The notes under the pieces: model-generated
The model's database searches: none
The model's input: only the letters and a program-made list of their open reading frames with translations
What the model was told of the DNA's origin: nothing
Assembly: GCA_030248225.1 (NCBI GenBank)
Contig: JASANE010028637.1
Location: forward strand, 24,692 to 88,691
Length of the DNA stretch: 64,000 nt
Reading direction: 5' to 3'
Source: Trileptium ribeirensis
Lineage: Eukaryota > Nematoda > Enoplea > Enoplida > Thoracostomopsidae
Position numbers and translations under genes: made by a program
Shown: positions 44,901 through 54,560 of the stretch, piece after piece
Layout: every line of letters starts with the position of its first letter
How positions within the stretch are numbered: the stretch's first letter is position 1

Positions 44901-45410
44901 GCTCGTAGCTCGAAAAACTGCCAGGATCAGTGGTGTTAACTAACACTATGAGTTATGTAGATTTAAAACGTTTCGCATTTACATGTACAGAAAACACCTT
45001 AGGAAGCTTAATTCCGGCAGTTTAGATTGATTTGAAATGGAGTCGCAGAAATTCAATTAATTCCCTCGTTATTTTTTTGTTCAAAATTTCTGTTTTATAT
45101 TTCTTGTAAAATTTTTCTGCGATATATTATCAATTTGCACGATTTCATGTAATTTTTTGCAGAATAGAAATTATTCTAAACCATTGAATCCTGCTTATTC
45201 TGTAAATCTATTGATCATGGCTTTGTTTATCAATATGTCTCAGTGTTTATCGTGACATTTCTCGTTGACTTTGAATAATGTAACTTTTGTCCATTATTTC
45301 TGTGATACACAGTGTATAATTCTTTTTCGTATAATATAAAAAAATTTTAGCAAAGCAATAAACGTATCCTATTGTGCTTTTTGAAGAACGATATCGGTGT
45401 CATCTGAACT
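41997..45410. other. Intergenic, AT-rich
   Basis: Apart from the element at 42044-42256 and TCGAACAA-rich pieces at 44100-44330, I see no gene or defined repeat. Short open frames (42122-42406, 44148-44376) fall in those repeats. Confidence 0.5.
42044..42256. mobile_element. Second copy of the TCGAACAA-rich MITE-like family
   Basis: It has the same plan as 38802-39005: left end CTGAAATGAGTG, right end CACTCATTTTTGGCC, interior rich in TCGAAC and GAACAA. It is diverged in sequence and its inverted ends are shorter. Confidence 0.6.
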
Positions 45411-45413
45411 AGA

Positions 45414-45815
45414 TGTTCCGCTGGGGTCGTTGAGTTTAGAAACATCTCGTCGCTATCAGCTAGCAGTTTCAAGTATTGAATACTAGTTATATATTTCAAG
45501 AGTAACGCGTTCTATGTTCTGCTGGGGTCGTTGAGTTTAGCAACATCTCGTCGCTATCAGCTAGCAGTTTCAAGTATTAAATACTAGTTATATATTTTAA
45601 GAGTAACGCGTTCTATGTTCCGCTGGGGTCGATGAGTTTAGAAACATCTCGTCGCTATCAGCTAGCAGTTTCAAGTATTAAATACTAGTTATATATTTCA
45701 AGAGTAACGCGTTCTATGTTTCGCTGGAGTCGTTGAGTTTAGAAACATCTCGTCGCTATCAGCTAGCAGTTTCAAATATTAAATACTAGTTATATGTTAC
45801 AATAGTAACGCGTTG
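45414..45815. repeat. 101-bp tandem array, 4 copies
   Basis: CTGGGGTCGTTGAGTTTAG and its variants occur at 45421, 45522, 45623 and 45724, an exact 101-bp period. Each unit includes CATCTCGTCGCTATCAGCTA and ends AGTAACGCGTT. Divergence is low. Confidence 0.95.
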
Positions 45816-46710
45816 TATATATGATATATTGGTAATGACCGGAAGCGAAATCGACGGAACCTTCATCAACTCAATTTCAACCGGAACCTGACCTATATAT
45901 ATATGTATATAGTAAAATATGAAACAAAAAGGGTTATGGCGCTAAAATCAAATGACGTCCTAACGTGGCATTACTGACGTTTTGGAACACTAAAGGGCCT
46001 CAGGAAGCTATAAACTTTTCGCAATTGGCTTAGTAATCGATCAATATGGCGTACTTCGCTTCCGCTGTTCGACAACACGAAAATACCGTCCACAAAGCAT
46101 CCATGTATAAACTTGTTTCACAGGGAATCGACATCCAACGCATTAAGAGCACACACCATAAAGCCGTTCTTTACTGCGTTGAAGTGTCAAAGTGTCTCAG
46201 AGATGTTAAATTGAGTTTATATATAGACTGTTATTTTACTAAAATTACAAAGCTCACCGTATGGATCTGGATGCAAATCTTTTTTGACAAGGTTGCAGCA
46301 GTGTAACGTATATATTCAAAAATGTTATATGTTGGGAGTGTTATTTTCAGGTTCGTAAGTTCTGACTAAATACCTTCAAGTTGTCCACGGTATTAGCGTA
46401 TCGGGATAAACAAGTGCAAATGGAATAGTATGTAATCTCAGGTGTGGCAGTGCTATCGTTGCAAACCCTACCATTAAAGAATACCGTTACTGTAACACCG
46501 TCTAGGCTTTACACAATTAGTAAAAGCAAAATTTAAAACACGAATAGTACAAACAATACCGGAAGATAAATGTGTTTAGGATCTGAAATAGGGATAAGTA
46601 AAACTAATTGCATTTGTAATGACATATTTCGATTAAATTCCAAGAACCTTTTTAGATCAGCTTCATCTAACCGTTTTCTGAGCAGACACCGCAGCTTTTT
46701 AATCCTTTAA
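45816..46710. other. Intergenic, no supported gene
   Basis: The open frame at 46046-46306 (86 codons, starting MAYFASAVRQHENTVHKAS) is not recognisable. No splice or repeat evidence supports it, so I leave it unannotated. Confidence 0.4.
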
Positions 46711-46976
46711 CCCTCTCATGCCCGTAAGGTCCATATGGACCCAACGCACATTGCGACTCGTTGTGTTTACTAAGTTTGTCGTATATAGTACGTTTGAGCG
46801 TGCGTTGTTATTCGCTCGCATTGTGAGGTTCCTTAAGGAACCGAGCAACAGCTCTCAGATAGCTCAGTGGTTTGTGTACACAAGTTTAAACCGTACGTTT
46901 TGGGTTCAATCCCTAGAGCAGGCTTGAGTTTGTCAAACATTGCACGATACTCAAATTAATTCGGGCATGAAAGGGC
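46711..46976 (+). mobile_element. Inverted-repeat element with tRNA-like Pol III promoter, copy 1
   Basis: The left end CCCTCTCATGCCCG and right end CGGGCATGAAAGGG are inverse complements with one mismatch; TTAA/CTAA lies outside each end. Inside is a perfect 16-bp palindrome GGTTCCTTAAGGAACC (46827-46842). After it comes a tRNA-like part: A box TAGCTCAGTGG (46860-46870) and B box GGTTCAATCCC (46903-46913), 32 bp apart as in tRNA genes. It therefore combines features of a MITE and of a tRNA-derived SINE. It has no coding capacity; the open frame at 46718-46927 is incidental. Confidence 0.85.
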
Positions 46977-47006
46977 TAATTAAAAATTAACCAATCGCAT
47001 AACTAA

Positions 47007-47272
47007 CCCTCTCATGCCCGTAAGGTCCAAATGGACCCAACGCACATTGCGACTCGTTGTGTTTGCTAAGTTTGTCGTATATAGTACGTTTGAACGTGCG
47101 TTGTTATTCGCTCGCATTGTGAGGTTCCTTAAGGAACCGAGCAACAGCTCTCAGATAGCTCAGTGGTTTGTGTACACAAGTTTCAACCGTACGTTTCGGG
47201 TTCGATCCCTAGAGCAGGCTTGAGTTTGTCAAACATTGCACGATACTCAAATTTATTCGGGCATGAAAGGGC
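47007..47272 (+). mobile_element. Inverted-repeat element with tRNA-like promoter, copy 2
   Basis: This copy is nearly identical to copy 1, 296 bp downstream in the same orientation, with the same ends, palindrome, A box and B box (GGTTCGATCCC, closer to the Pol III consensus). The short spacing (about 30 bp) and high identity suggest a tandem duplication that included the spacer or two recent insertions. Confidence 0.85.
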
Positions 47273-48340
47273 TAATAAAACAATTTTGTAGCTCTTTGTT
47301 AATAATTGTATACAGTTAAAGAAGCTTTGTGCCTGACACTACACTGAAATCCTGGAATACCCCAAACCGGGTTTCGAGGTTGTTTGTTATAGGCAACATG
47401 GGAAACTGCCGTTTAAGGTTCAATGTCTTGTAAGTAGGTGTGCAAGAAAATATTGCTAATGAAAGATTTTTGCTCATATTAAAATACTGTTACAGAATAA
47501 ATAATTCAATTTCACGGACACCGGTTAAGTACCGCCATATTCTGTAAAGTTTGCATGCATTGGTTGATTTTTGTTGCTTCTCAAAAGCTAAGTTATGTTT
47601 GCTTAGTAGGCATTGTATAAAAGACACTGTGGCCATGGTTCAAAACGCGGTAATTGTTGATGCCCGTTGCCGGAATGACTATGGGATTCATGATTCCCTC
47701 TTAGGCGCAGCAACCCTGACGGGTGGTACTTCTTTCCTTTGTTTGACCTAATGGCGCTGTCATCGAGATCACAAGGTTCATTGACTGTTTGGAAATTGGT
47801 TGATTCCTTTTACTGAGCGCAGTGTAAACTGCTTTGATAGTGGGTATCCGTCAGGGGAACTATGTGATTTCATCACTCGACGCTGGATAATCATTGTGAG
47901 TCCTGATCAATTCTACAAAACTTTGAAATTTTACTACCAAAACGTGGGTAACAATTTGTTTTCAGTAGCCAATTAAATTAGTCAAGTCCAATAAAATTAT
48001 TAGTAATTTTTATTAAAGACGGGTAATAATTCGTTTTGGGCAGTAGGACGACAGATTACAAAATTACATTTTATCCGTAGATTATATATAAAGATGACCT
48101 TCCCAAGCCACCGATAGGATTTATCATTTTTAACTTAGCGGGCCTAATAATTATCTGAGCCCCCGAGTATGGGCCTAGAAGCTAGAAGCTATAGTTGTGT
48201 AAAAGCCTGTAGCCACAGCGGGCTCAAATATTTAAAAATGTACACAGAGGCGTCGCAAGAAAGGTGCTCAAGGGAGGGGGCGATTCTTCCCACTTTTTAG
48301 TGTCAAAAGGAAAAATATTAACTGATGGGGTTATAACAAA
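47273..48340. other. Intergenic, no supported feature
   Basis: AT-rich sequence. The open frame at 47551-47751 is not recognisable. Confidence 0.4.
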
Positions 48341-48600
48341 ATGAACTTAATTGATTGGTCCCCCGGCTTTTTTAACGACCCCTCCAATTTTGTAAAGCTT
48401 ACGACTCTCATCAAGCCGAGTCGAATGGTACCCAACGTGACCATATTCCAAAAAAATTTTTGGTTCCCAAGACGAGACCATCGGGAACTCGAAAAATTGA
48501 AAAATTTTTTTTCAAGGATATTGGTAAAATGAGTATTTTCTGAACCGGCTCATCGAGCTGAATAAATTGATACTAAAGTCAGCTCTGTATCTTCAAAATT
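48341..48600 (+). repeat. Dispersed repeat, inverted copy at 52960-53345
   Basis: The blocks TCGAATGGTACCCAACGTGA, CATATTCCAAAAAAATTTTT, GGTTCCCA and TTTTCTGAACCGGCTCATC reappear as complements, in the opposite order, at 53345-53190. Both copies translate to similar peptides (MVPNVTIFQ and MVSNMTIFQ), but the frames are short. Confidence 0.7.
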
Positions 48601-48871
48601 GATCAAATTCGGGCCGGAGGGCTAAAAGAAGAGACCTCCAACTCCCCCGCATCTGCACAGTTTTGGATGTAATAAATTTACCACTTAAGCACAAATTTTT
48701 AACCGAACAAGCATAAACATAGCACACTTGTGCTTACCTAAATTACGCATAGGACATCACTGACATGGCACAAAGGTAACTACTGTATTAACGCTCCTAG
48801 TGCGGGAAGCTTTATTTGTGAAATGTTGACATTTGTTGTTTTTATGCATCATTTACCTTAAGATGTGTGCG

Positions 48872-50023
48872 GCAGGGCCGGATCTTGCCACAGTATGCTG
48901 CGGCTCCAAAGCCAACCTTGGATAGCCGCAATTAGCCAGTGTGACATTTTTTGGGCCGAGCCAGACCCTACCGATATATTAGCTAATAGCAAAGCGAGGT
49001 TGATAAATTGCCACAAGGGCCGGAATCGGCTCTAATGCGGCGTTCACGTTATAATGTCCCCAACGTTTGGAACCTATGTACCCCACACAGTGTCAGACAC
49101 ACTGTTGACAACAGGGTGTCTTAGACATCCCCATGTTTTTAATAAATTTTTTCAACAGTAGCTAGTTACGCGTATTACCACTTGCCGACAGTGTCAGGCA
49201 CACCGTGTCATCTGGCAGTTTTATTGACACTGTTCGGAATTATTTGAGCAATGTTCATATGGGCTAGGTACAAATATCGAGAATTTAGGAAAAACTCCAC
49301 AGGACAGTTGACTAATATACCGTATTCGCTACAGACGGTGTCTGTTATAGTTAATTCGCGCCAAATTGGTAGCTAAAGGTGTGTACGACACTGTCTAGAA
49401 AAAATTTAGTAGCTAAGGGTGTGTCGTACACCCTCGGCATTTGATTTACAGTATGGGTGTCACCCTGACTGTCTATACGGTAGGGTCGCGACTACAGGGG
49501 GTCAAAAGTTCCAAACAGCGGGGACATTATAACGTGAACGCCGCATAAAGTCCATAAATATATGACGACAATGGAAAACCATGAAAAAATCGAAATTGGT
49601 GATACATGATCATATATTCCTAAAGCATCCTTCCAGTTACAATAGTACAATTTTCATGTATGAGCGTGTTTTACATAGCTGCCAGGTTGGCTTGTAAAAT
49701 GCGATTAAACAAAAATTTCGAAAATAACGATACTTGCGTGTTTATTTTACCTGCATTTATGCGATCTTACCTTTTATTTACTATTAATATTGCCATTTTG
49801 TGCTTCGAGCTAAATATTTTCCTGATTACACAATCTGCTAAATTTAGTGAAATATATTTTTAACAGTACGTCCCGGCTAGCAAACCATGAGACATTACCG
49901 CTACCGGCTCGTACAAATATTACTACCATAGCTGAGCTATTTATTATATTTATGAAGGGCTGGATGTGGATGTGCCTTTTTGTCACGAGCCGGAATTGGC
50001 TCTGTGGCAGAATTCGGCCCTAG
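48872..50023. mobile_element. Older inverted-repeat element (hAT-like ends) interrupted by a 510-bp insertion
   Basis: The left end CAGGGCCGGATCTTGCCACA and the right end CTGTGGCAGAATTCGGCCCTA are imperfect inverse complements (about 17 of 21). CAGGGCC is a common hAT start, but I could not find a clean 8-bp target duplication. Other GGCCGG and CGGCTC blocks in the interior suggest internal repeats. It contains the element at 49036-49545. Confidence 0.5.
49036..49545. mobile_element. 510-bp MITE with 26-bp perfect inverted ends and TAA duplication
   Basis: TGCGGCGTTCACGTTATAAT opens the left end; the right end is its complement over 26 bp, with weaker pairing beyond (GTTTGGAAC). TAA flanks both sides (49033-49035, 49546-49548). 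A 3-bp TAA/TTA duplication is the hallmark of PIF/Harbinger-type insertion. The interior repeats GTGTCA, GACACTGT and similar blocks. No transposase. Confidence 0.85.
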
Positions 50024-50296
50024 GTGCATACATTTAAGGTAAATGATGCATTAAGCAACATTATGAGAAACACTGTACAGTTGCAGCAGGTGAGATAAAA
50101 CAAGTAATATATTTGTTGTCCGAGGGCAAAATTATGAATGAAAGGGTTAAATGGATCAAATAAACAATTCTGTCGTATATTTATTAACACTAAAACTAAG
50201 AAGAGCAATTCTTACAAGGTTACGATGGAAAACTCCAACTGGGAGTATTTATTTTATTCACATGTCAGGCAGCACAATGAAATTGATCACTTCAAA

Positions 50297-50560
50297 CCTT
50301 TCGTGCCCAACTGTGTATGCCAATTGGAATTACCGCATATTGCAACGCGTTGTTAAGTATGTCGCGTTGTGTATGCTTGCACACGCGTTGTCATTTGCTC
50401 ACTTTGTGAGGTTCTTTAAGGAATTGCGCAGCAGCTCCCAGATAGCTCAGTCATTCGCGTATGCCGTTCTCACGCATACAATCGGGGTTCGATCCGTGGT
50501 GCGGTCTTGCGATTGTCAAACATTGTACAACATACAGATCAGCTCGGGCGTTAAAGGGTT
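50297..50560 (+). mobile_element. Inverted-repeat element with tRNA-like promoter, copy 3 (diverged)
   Basis: It has the same layout as 46711-46976: CCTTTCGTGCCC at the left, GGGCGTTAAAGGG at the right, a degraded palindrome GGTTCTTTAAGGAATT, A box TAGCTCAGTCA (50443) and B box GGTTCGATCCG (50486). The open frame at 50151-50573 spans it by chance. Confidence 0.75.
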
Positions 50561-50582
50561 AATTAAAAATTAGTCGCTCCGG

Positions 50583-50840
50583 TAACCCTTTCTTAGCCAA
50601 CTAGTATTAGCGCATATTGCAACTTGTGTAAAACTAACTATGCTCGTTGCGTATGTTTGCAAACGCGATGTCATTTACTCACTGTGGGAGGTTCCTTTAG
50701 GAACCGACCAACATCTCCCAGATAGCTCAGCACTTGCGTATGTTGTTCTCACGCATACGATCGGGGTTCGGTCCACGGCGTGGGCTTGAGATTGTCAAAC
50801 ATTGTACAATAGACACACTAGCTCGGGCGTTACAGGGTTA
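50583..50840 (+). mobile_element. Inverted-repeat element with tRNA-like promoter, copy 4 (diverged)
   Basis: Left end AACCCTTTCTTAGCC, right end GGGCGTTACAGGGTT. Palindrome GGTTCCTTTAGGAACC, A box TAGCTCAGCAC (50723) and B box GGTTCGGTCCA (50765). It lies about 20 bp after copy 3 in the same orientation, like the pair of copies 1 and 2. Confidence 0.75.
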
Positions 50841-51074
50841 AGTGCTAGATATTCTTAGGCTACAACTGGAGCAAAAATGTATAGAAAATTTTTAACCGGA
50901 ATTCCGGTTCCGGTTTGGTATTAGTCTTTCGCCAGAACCGAAATTCCGTCTAGTCCTTGGTCATAGGTATCCAAAGTCCATCGTCTCGCTAGAAGTTCGG
51001 CTTGAACCTTAACATTTTAATCAAATAGTTGCTCCGGTGCAAATTTTGATAAAATACAGTACGAAGTAGTGCAT

Positions 51075-51280
51075 TAACTCAAGTCGTTACGTTTGGCTGC
51101 CTATTGTTATTGGCTCGCGTTGTAGAGAAGCCCTAAGGATTTGAGTAACAGCACCGTCATAGCTGAATGATTAACGAGCGCAACTCTAACACAAACCTCT
51201 GGTGTTCGAATCATCACGTCGGCAACTGCTTATTCAACGGTAGTCGAAATGCAAACTAATTCCTGAAGTAAACGGTTATA
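51075..51280 (+). mobile_element. Degraded copy 5 of the tRNA-like element
   Basis: Only the core is recognisable: TTATTGGCTCGCGTTGTAGAG, TAGCTGAATGA (A-box-like, 51160) and TGTTCGAATCA (B-box-like, 51203). Ends are eroded. Confidence 0.55.
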
Positions 51281-51305
51281 CTATATATACGTAAAATCAG
51301 CGAAT

Positions 51306-52080
51306 ATATACTACGTTAACTGATTGTATGAATATAGCCATACGTGGTTAGAAAATTCCGATGTCATTACCTCGTCCACTTTATCTTCTCATTTTAACAT
51401 TACAGCATGCATATATTCATCATCGGTTTACACTTTTCAGAGCCTCGTACTGCAGGCATGCGAATACTACGTTAACTGATTGTATGAATATAGCCATACG
51501 TGGTTAGAAAATTCCGATGTCATTACCTCGTCCACTTTATCTTCTCATTTTAACATTACAGCATGCATATATTCATCATCGGTTTACACTTTTCAGAGCC
51601 TCGTACTGCAGGCATGCGAATACTACGTTAACTGATTGTATGAATATAGCCATACGTGGTTAGAAAATTCCGATGTCATTACCTCGTCCACTTTATCTTC
51701 TCATTTTAACATTACAGCATGCATATATTCATCGGTTTACACTTTTCAGAGCCTCGTACTGCAGGCATGCGAATACTACGTTAACTGATTGTATGAATAT
51801 AGCCATACGTGGTTAGAAAATTCCGATGTCATTACCTCGTCCACTTTATCTTCTCATTTTAACATTACAGCATGCATATATTCATCATCGGTTTACACTT
51901 TTCAGAGCCTCGTACTGCAGGCATGCGAATACTACGTTAACTGATTGTATGAATATAGCCATACGTGGTTAGAAAATTCCGATGTCATTACCTCGTCCAC
52001 TTTATCTTCTCATTTTTACATTACAGCATGCATATATTCATCATCGGTTTACACTTTTCAGAGCCTCGTACTGCAGGCAT
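51306..52080. repeat. 156-bp tandem array, 5 copies
   Basis: TACGTTAACTGATTG starts at 51312, 51468, 51624, 51777 and 51933. The period is 156 bp, with one 153-bp unit that lost three bases in TCATCATCGG. Copies are almost identical, so the array is young or homogenised. Confidence 0.97.
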
Positions 52081-52406
52081 TAATATAAAATATTGAATCA
52101 TCAAATTTTTTTTTCTCGTCCAGTCAATTTGATTCGATTTGAGCCAACTACTTCGATAGTGCACAAAGATTTCTTTATGAAGACAGCGCAACATAATCCC
52201 TATCCCTGCTGCCGTTTTCATCTGTGCTCATTTCTTTTTCACGTAATGACCTTGTTAGTCTTGAAAATAGCCTTTGTCATTTGTTGACGGTATGTTCGGT
52301 TTTCACGAACTGCACGATTGCTTCGATAACTTTCATGAGACCTTTTATAATCTCTGAGTTATATGTGAAAATTGCACTAAGTGGCAGTTCTTATATATAG
52401 CTGGCA

Positions 52407-52543
52407 TAATCCCGTGATATCTTTTAGTATGTCTAGAAAACGGGGGGCTGTTAATCCCGTGATATCTTTTGGTTTGTCTAGACGACCGGGGGGCTGTTAA
52501 TACCGTGATATCTTTTGGTTTGGCTAGACGACCGGGGGCTGTT
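52407..52543. repeat. 45-46-bp tandem repeat, 3 copies
   Basis: TAATCCCGTGATATCTTTT (third copy TAATACCG...) starts at 52407, 52452 and 52498, each ending in a G run and GCTGTT. Confidence 0.95.
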
Positions 52544-52959
52544 CGATTTCGAAGTTGTATTTTGCCAGTAAGTTATAAAACCAGCATTTTGCGTTTTTAT
52601 ACATATTGCCAAGGGCATAAACACCGATGCGGTCACTGAATCCAAACTCCCAATTTTTCTCTTGCGGTGGTCTGTGCAGTGTCGCAGCCAGAACCAGCAG
52701 TGTTTTCAGTGCACATTTGCTAGGTAGGACATAGCATAACCTTAACTGGCGTACAGAAAATGTACTTTGCTTTTCTGCTATGCCGCGCGGGGGACACACG
52801 TAGTTGAACTGGGGGTATGGTTAATTTATTGGATTGAATTTAAATGAAAATTAAAGTAAAATTTGACATGAAACAACAATAAAGGGACAGTGAACCGGGG
52901 TACATTCAGAGGCGGCGTAAATGGGGCAGCCTCACCCCCACATCTCGTCAAAATATGTA
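52544..52959. other. Intergenic, no supported gene
   Basis: The minus-strand open frame at 52524-52799 (91 codons) overlaps the tandem repeat and is not recognisable. Confidence 0.4.
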
Positions 52960-53345
52960 AAAATAGAATTTTTCTTTGTTGGCGCCATTAATTTTTCATT
53001 ATAACACCACTCAGCTTGAGCCGTCCCCACTTTTAAATAGCGTGCGGCGGTCCTGGGTAAATTGACAAAAATTCGATAAAGTGTAGCCAAAACCAGTCAG
53101 CTGGTGTGTAACTGGAGAAATTTTAAAGGTTTTAAAGACAATTTATAATTTCGTCAATTTTAAAGGTACAGATAAAATTTTGGTACCAATCGATTCAGCT
53201 AGATGAGCTGGTTCAGAAAATACACATTTTACCCACATCCCTGACAAAATTTTTTTCGAGGTCCCAATGGGAACCCAAAAATTTTTTCTTTGGAATATCG
53301 TCATATTCGACACCATTCGACTAGGCTTGAGCAAGTCGACTGGTG
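52960..53345 (-). repeat. Dispersed repeat, inverted relative to 48341-48600
   Basis: See 48341-48600. Shared blocks include GAGCTGGTTCAGAAAATAC, GGGAACCCAAAAATTTTTTC and the segment around CACCATTCGACTAGGCTTGA. Confidence 0.7.
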
Positions 53346-53389
53346 TGTAATTTATTGAAATCTACCCTACCGTTAGAAAGTTATGATGG

Positions 53390-53550
53390 CCCAATTAACC
53401 GTGAGCGGCAGAAATAAATTGCAGGCCATGCCGTTCTGGTTATACTAAGCCTAAGCCTTAGTCTTAGCCTAAGCTAAGGTCTTTATATGAGACATACACT
53501 CGACAAGTCGGCGTCACCGCGCAGCAGGGAGCACCGCCACCAGCACCGTC
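53390..53550 (+). repeat. TTAGGC-rich dispersed repeat, inverted copy at 58470-58640
   Basis: CTAAGCCTAAGCCTTAGTC and TAAGGTCTTTATATGAGAC match the complement of 58510-58600. The flanking block with GCAGAAATAAATTGCAGGCC also matches. Part of the segment resembles the 162-bp satellite at 62060-64000. Confidence 0.7.
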
Positions 53551-53636
53551 GTTCGCAGCTGCAGATATCGGCATAGGGCCTCAACCGCGGGCGTCAGAAA
53601 CACTACATAATGATTTTTTTGTTCGCCTCCATTGGC

Positions 53637-54105
53637 TAGTAATAATGAAGCCGGTGTACCTGAAACCACTCACTGGCGATATCCAACAGTGTTGGCCAGC
53701 GATGGATCACAGTTTTGCGATTTATCAAATGCATTTGTTGCAACTAATGTGGATCAAGATGCAGAAAGGTTCCTCGATAGTGATTCTATATGTTCTGAGG
53801 AAACCGTGGCTGGTCATACACCACGATACCTCCTCCAGCAGGCCAGTCAAGCTCAGTGTCAAACGGCATGTGTAACTGGGTTTGTTTCATTCCAGCAAAT
53901 GGGCAGCGAACTCTTAGGTCCGGTCAGCAAAGCTGCGGTGCCATTAGGCAACCGTAGAAATGCTAAAATTGTTACATTGATACGTACTATACTGAAATTT
54001 TGGTATGAACGCGACCCCTACATTCGCGCCAATATTGTTGCAATTGTTTCTCCTTTAGAAATTTTGCAGTCAGAAAAACTGTCGACACTTCATTATTGTG
54101 TTTAA
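53637..54105 (+). other. Unassigned 470-nt open stretch, possible exon
   Basis: From just after a potential acceptor (ATTGGCTAG) an open frame of about 155 codons runs to a TAA at 54103-54105. It has no ATG near its start. A possible donor GTATGA occurs near 54000. The peptide (for example DLSNAFVATNVDQDAERFLD and TPRYLLQQASQAQCQTACVT) has ordinary soluble-protein composition, but I recognise no domain. It could be an upstream exon of the locus at 54561, an unrelated gene, or chance. Confidence 0.25.
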
Positions 54106-54560
54106 TATCTCGTCAGTAACAAGTGTTTGGCGGTAATTTGGAAACAAAATCTCGGTATTTCGAAAGGCGGCGTGCCGAATTTGGCATTTGCACTCATCTT
54201 TGTACCTGACCCAGTTTAGGAATCGTGTGACCCACTTTAAGACCCTGGCGACCCAGATTAAAGCAATCACCTCAATGTGGGTCATGCCTTGATTTTCTGG
54301 GAACTTTTCGTCATATCACAGCACCCACATATATTTGCCGGCTCAAAATTGGTTATATGCTCTCCCATCGTCCCCTCTAATAGCGTTCCAAATTTGGTTT
54401 TGATTCATTATTCGGTTGTAATTTTATGGCAGTAAATGCTACGTGTCTTGAAATTGGCACAAAAAGGTGACCCACATTATGCAAGTCTACTATATATATT
54501 GTTCAAGTTGGTCTACATTGCAGATCAAACATATATTTATACTCAAAGAACAATATATAG
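54106..54560. promoter_or_regulatory. Upstream region of the 54561 locus
   Basis: This is 455 bp of sequence before the putative start codon. It contains TATATATAT near 54491 and an AT-rich stretch ending ATATATAG immediately before the ATG. The AG directly before ATG could also be a splice acceptor, so neither a promoter nor a transcription start can be fixed. Confidence 0.2.

Noticed and set aside
46850..50800. tRNA genes at the A/B boxes near 46860, 47156, 50443 and 50723
   Set aside because: The boxes are well spaced, but I could not pair an acceptor stem around them, and the segment is embedded in a repeated element with inverted ends. A transposon with a tRNA-like promoter explains it better.
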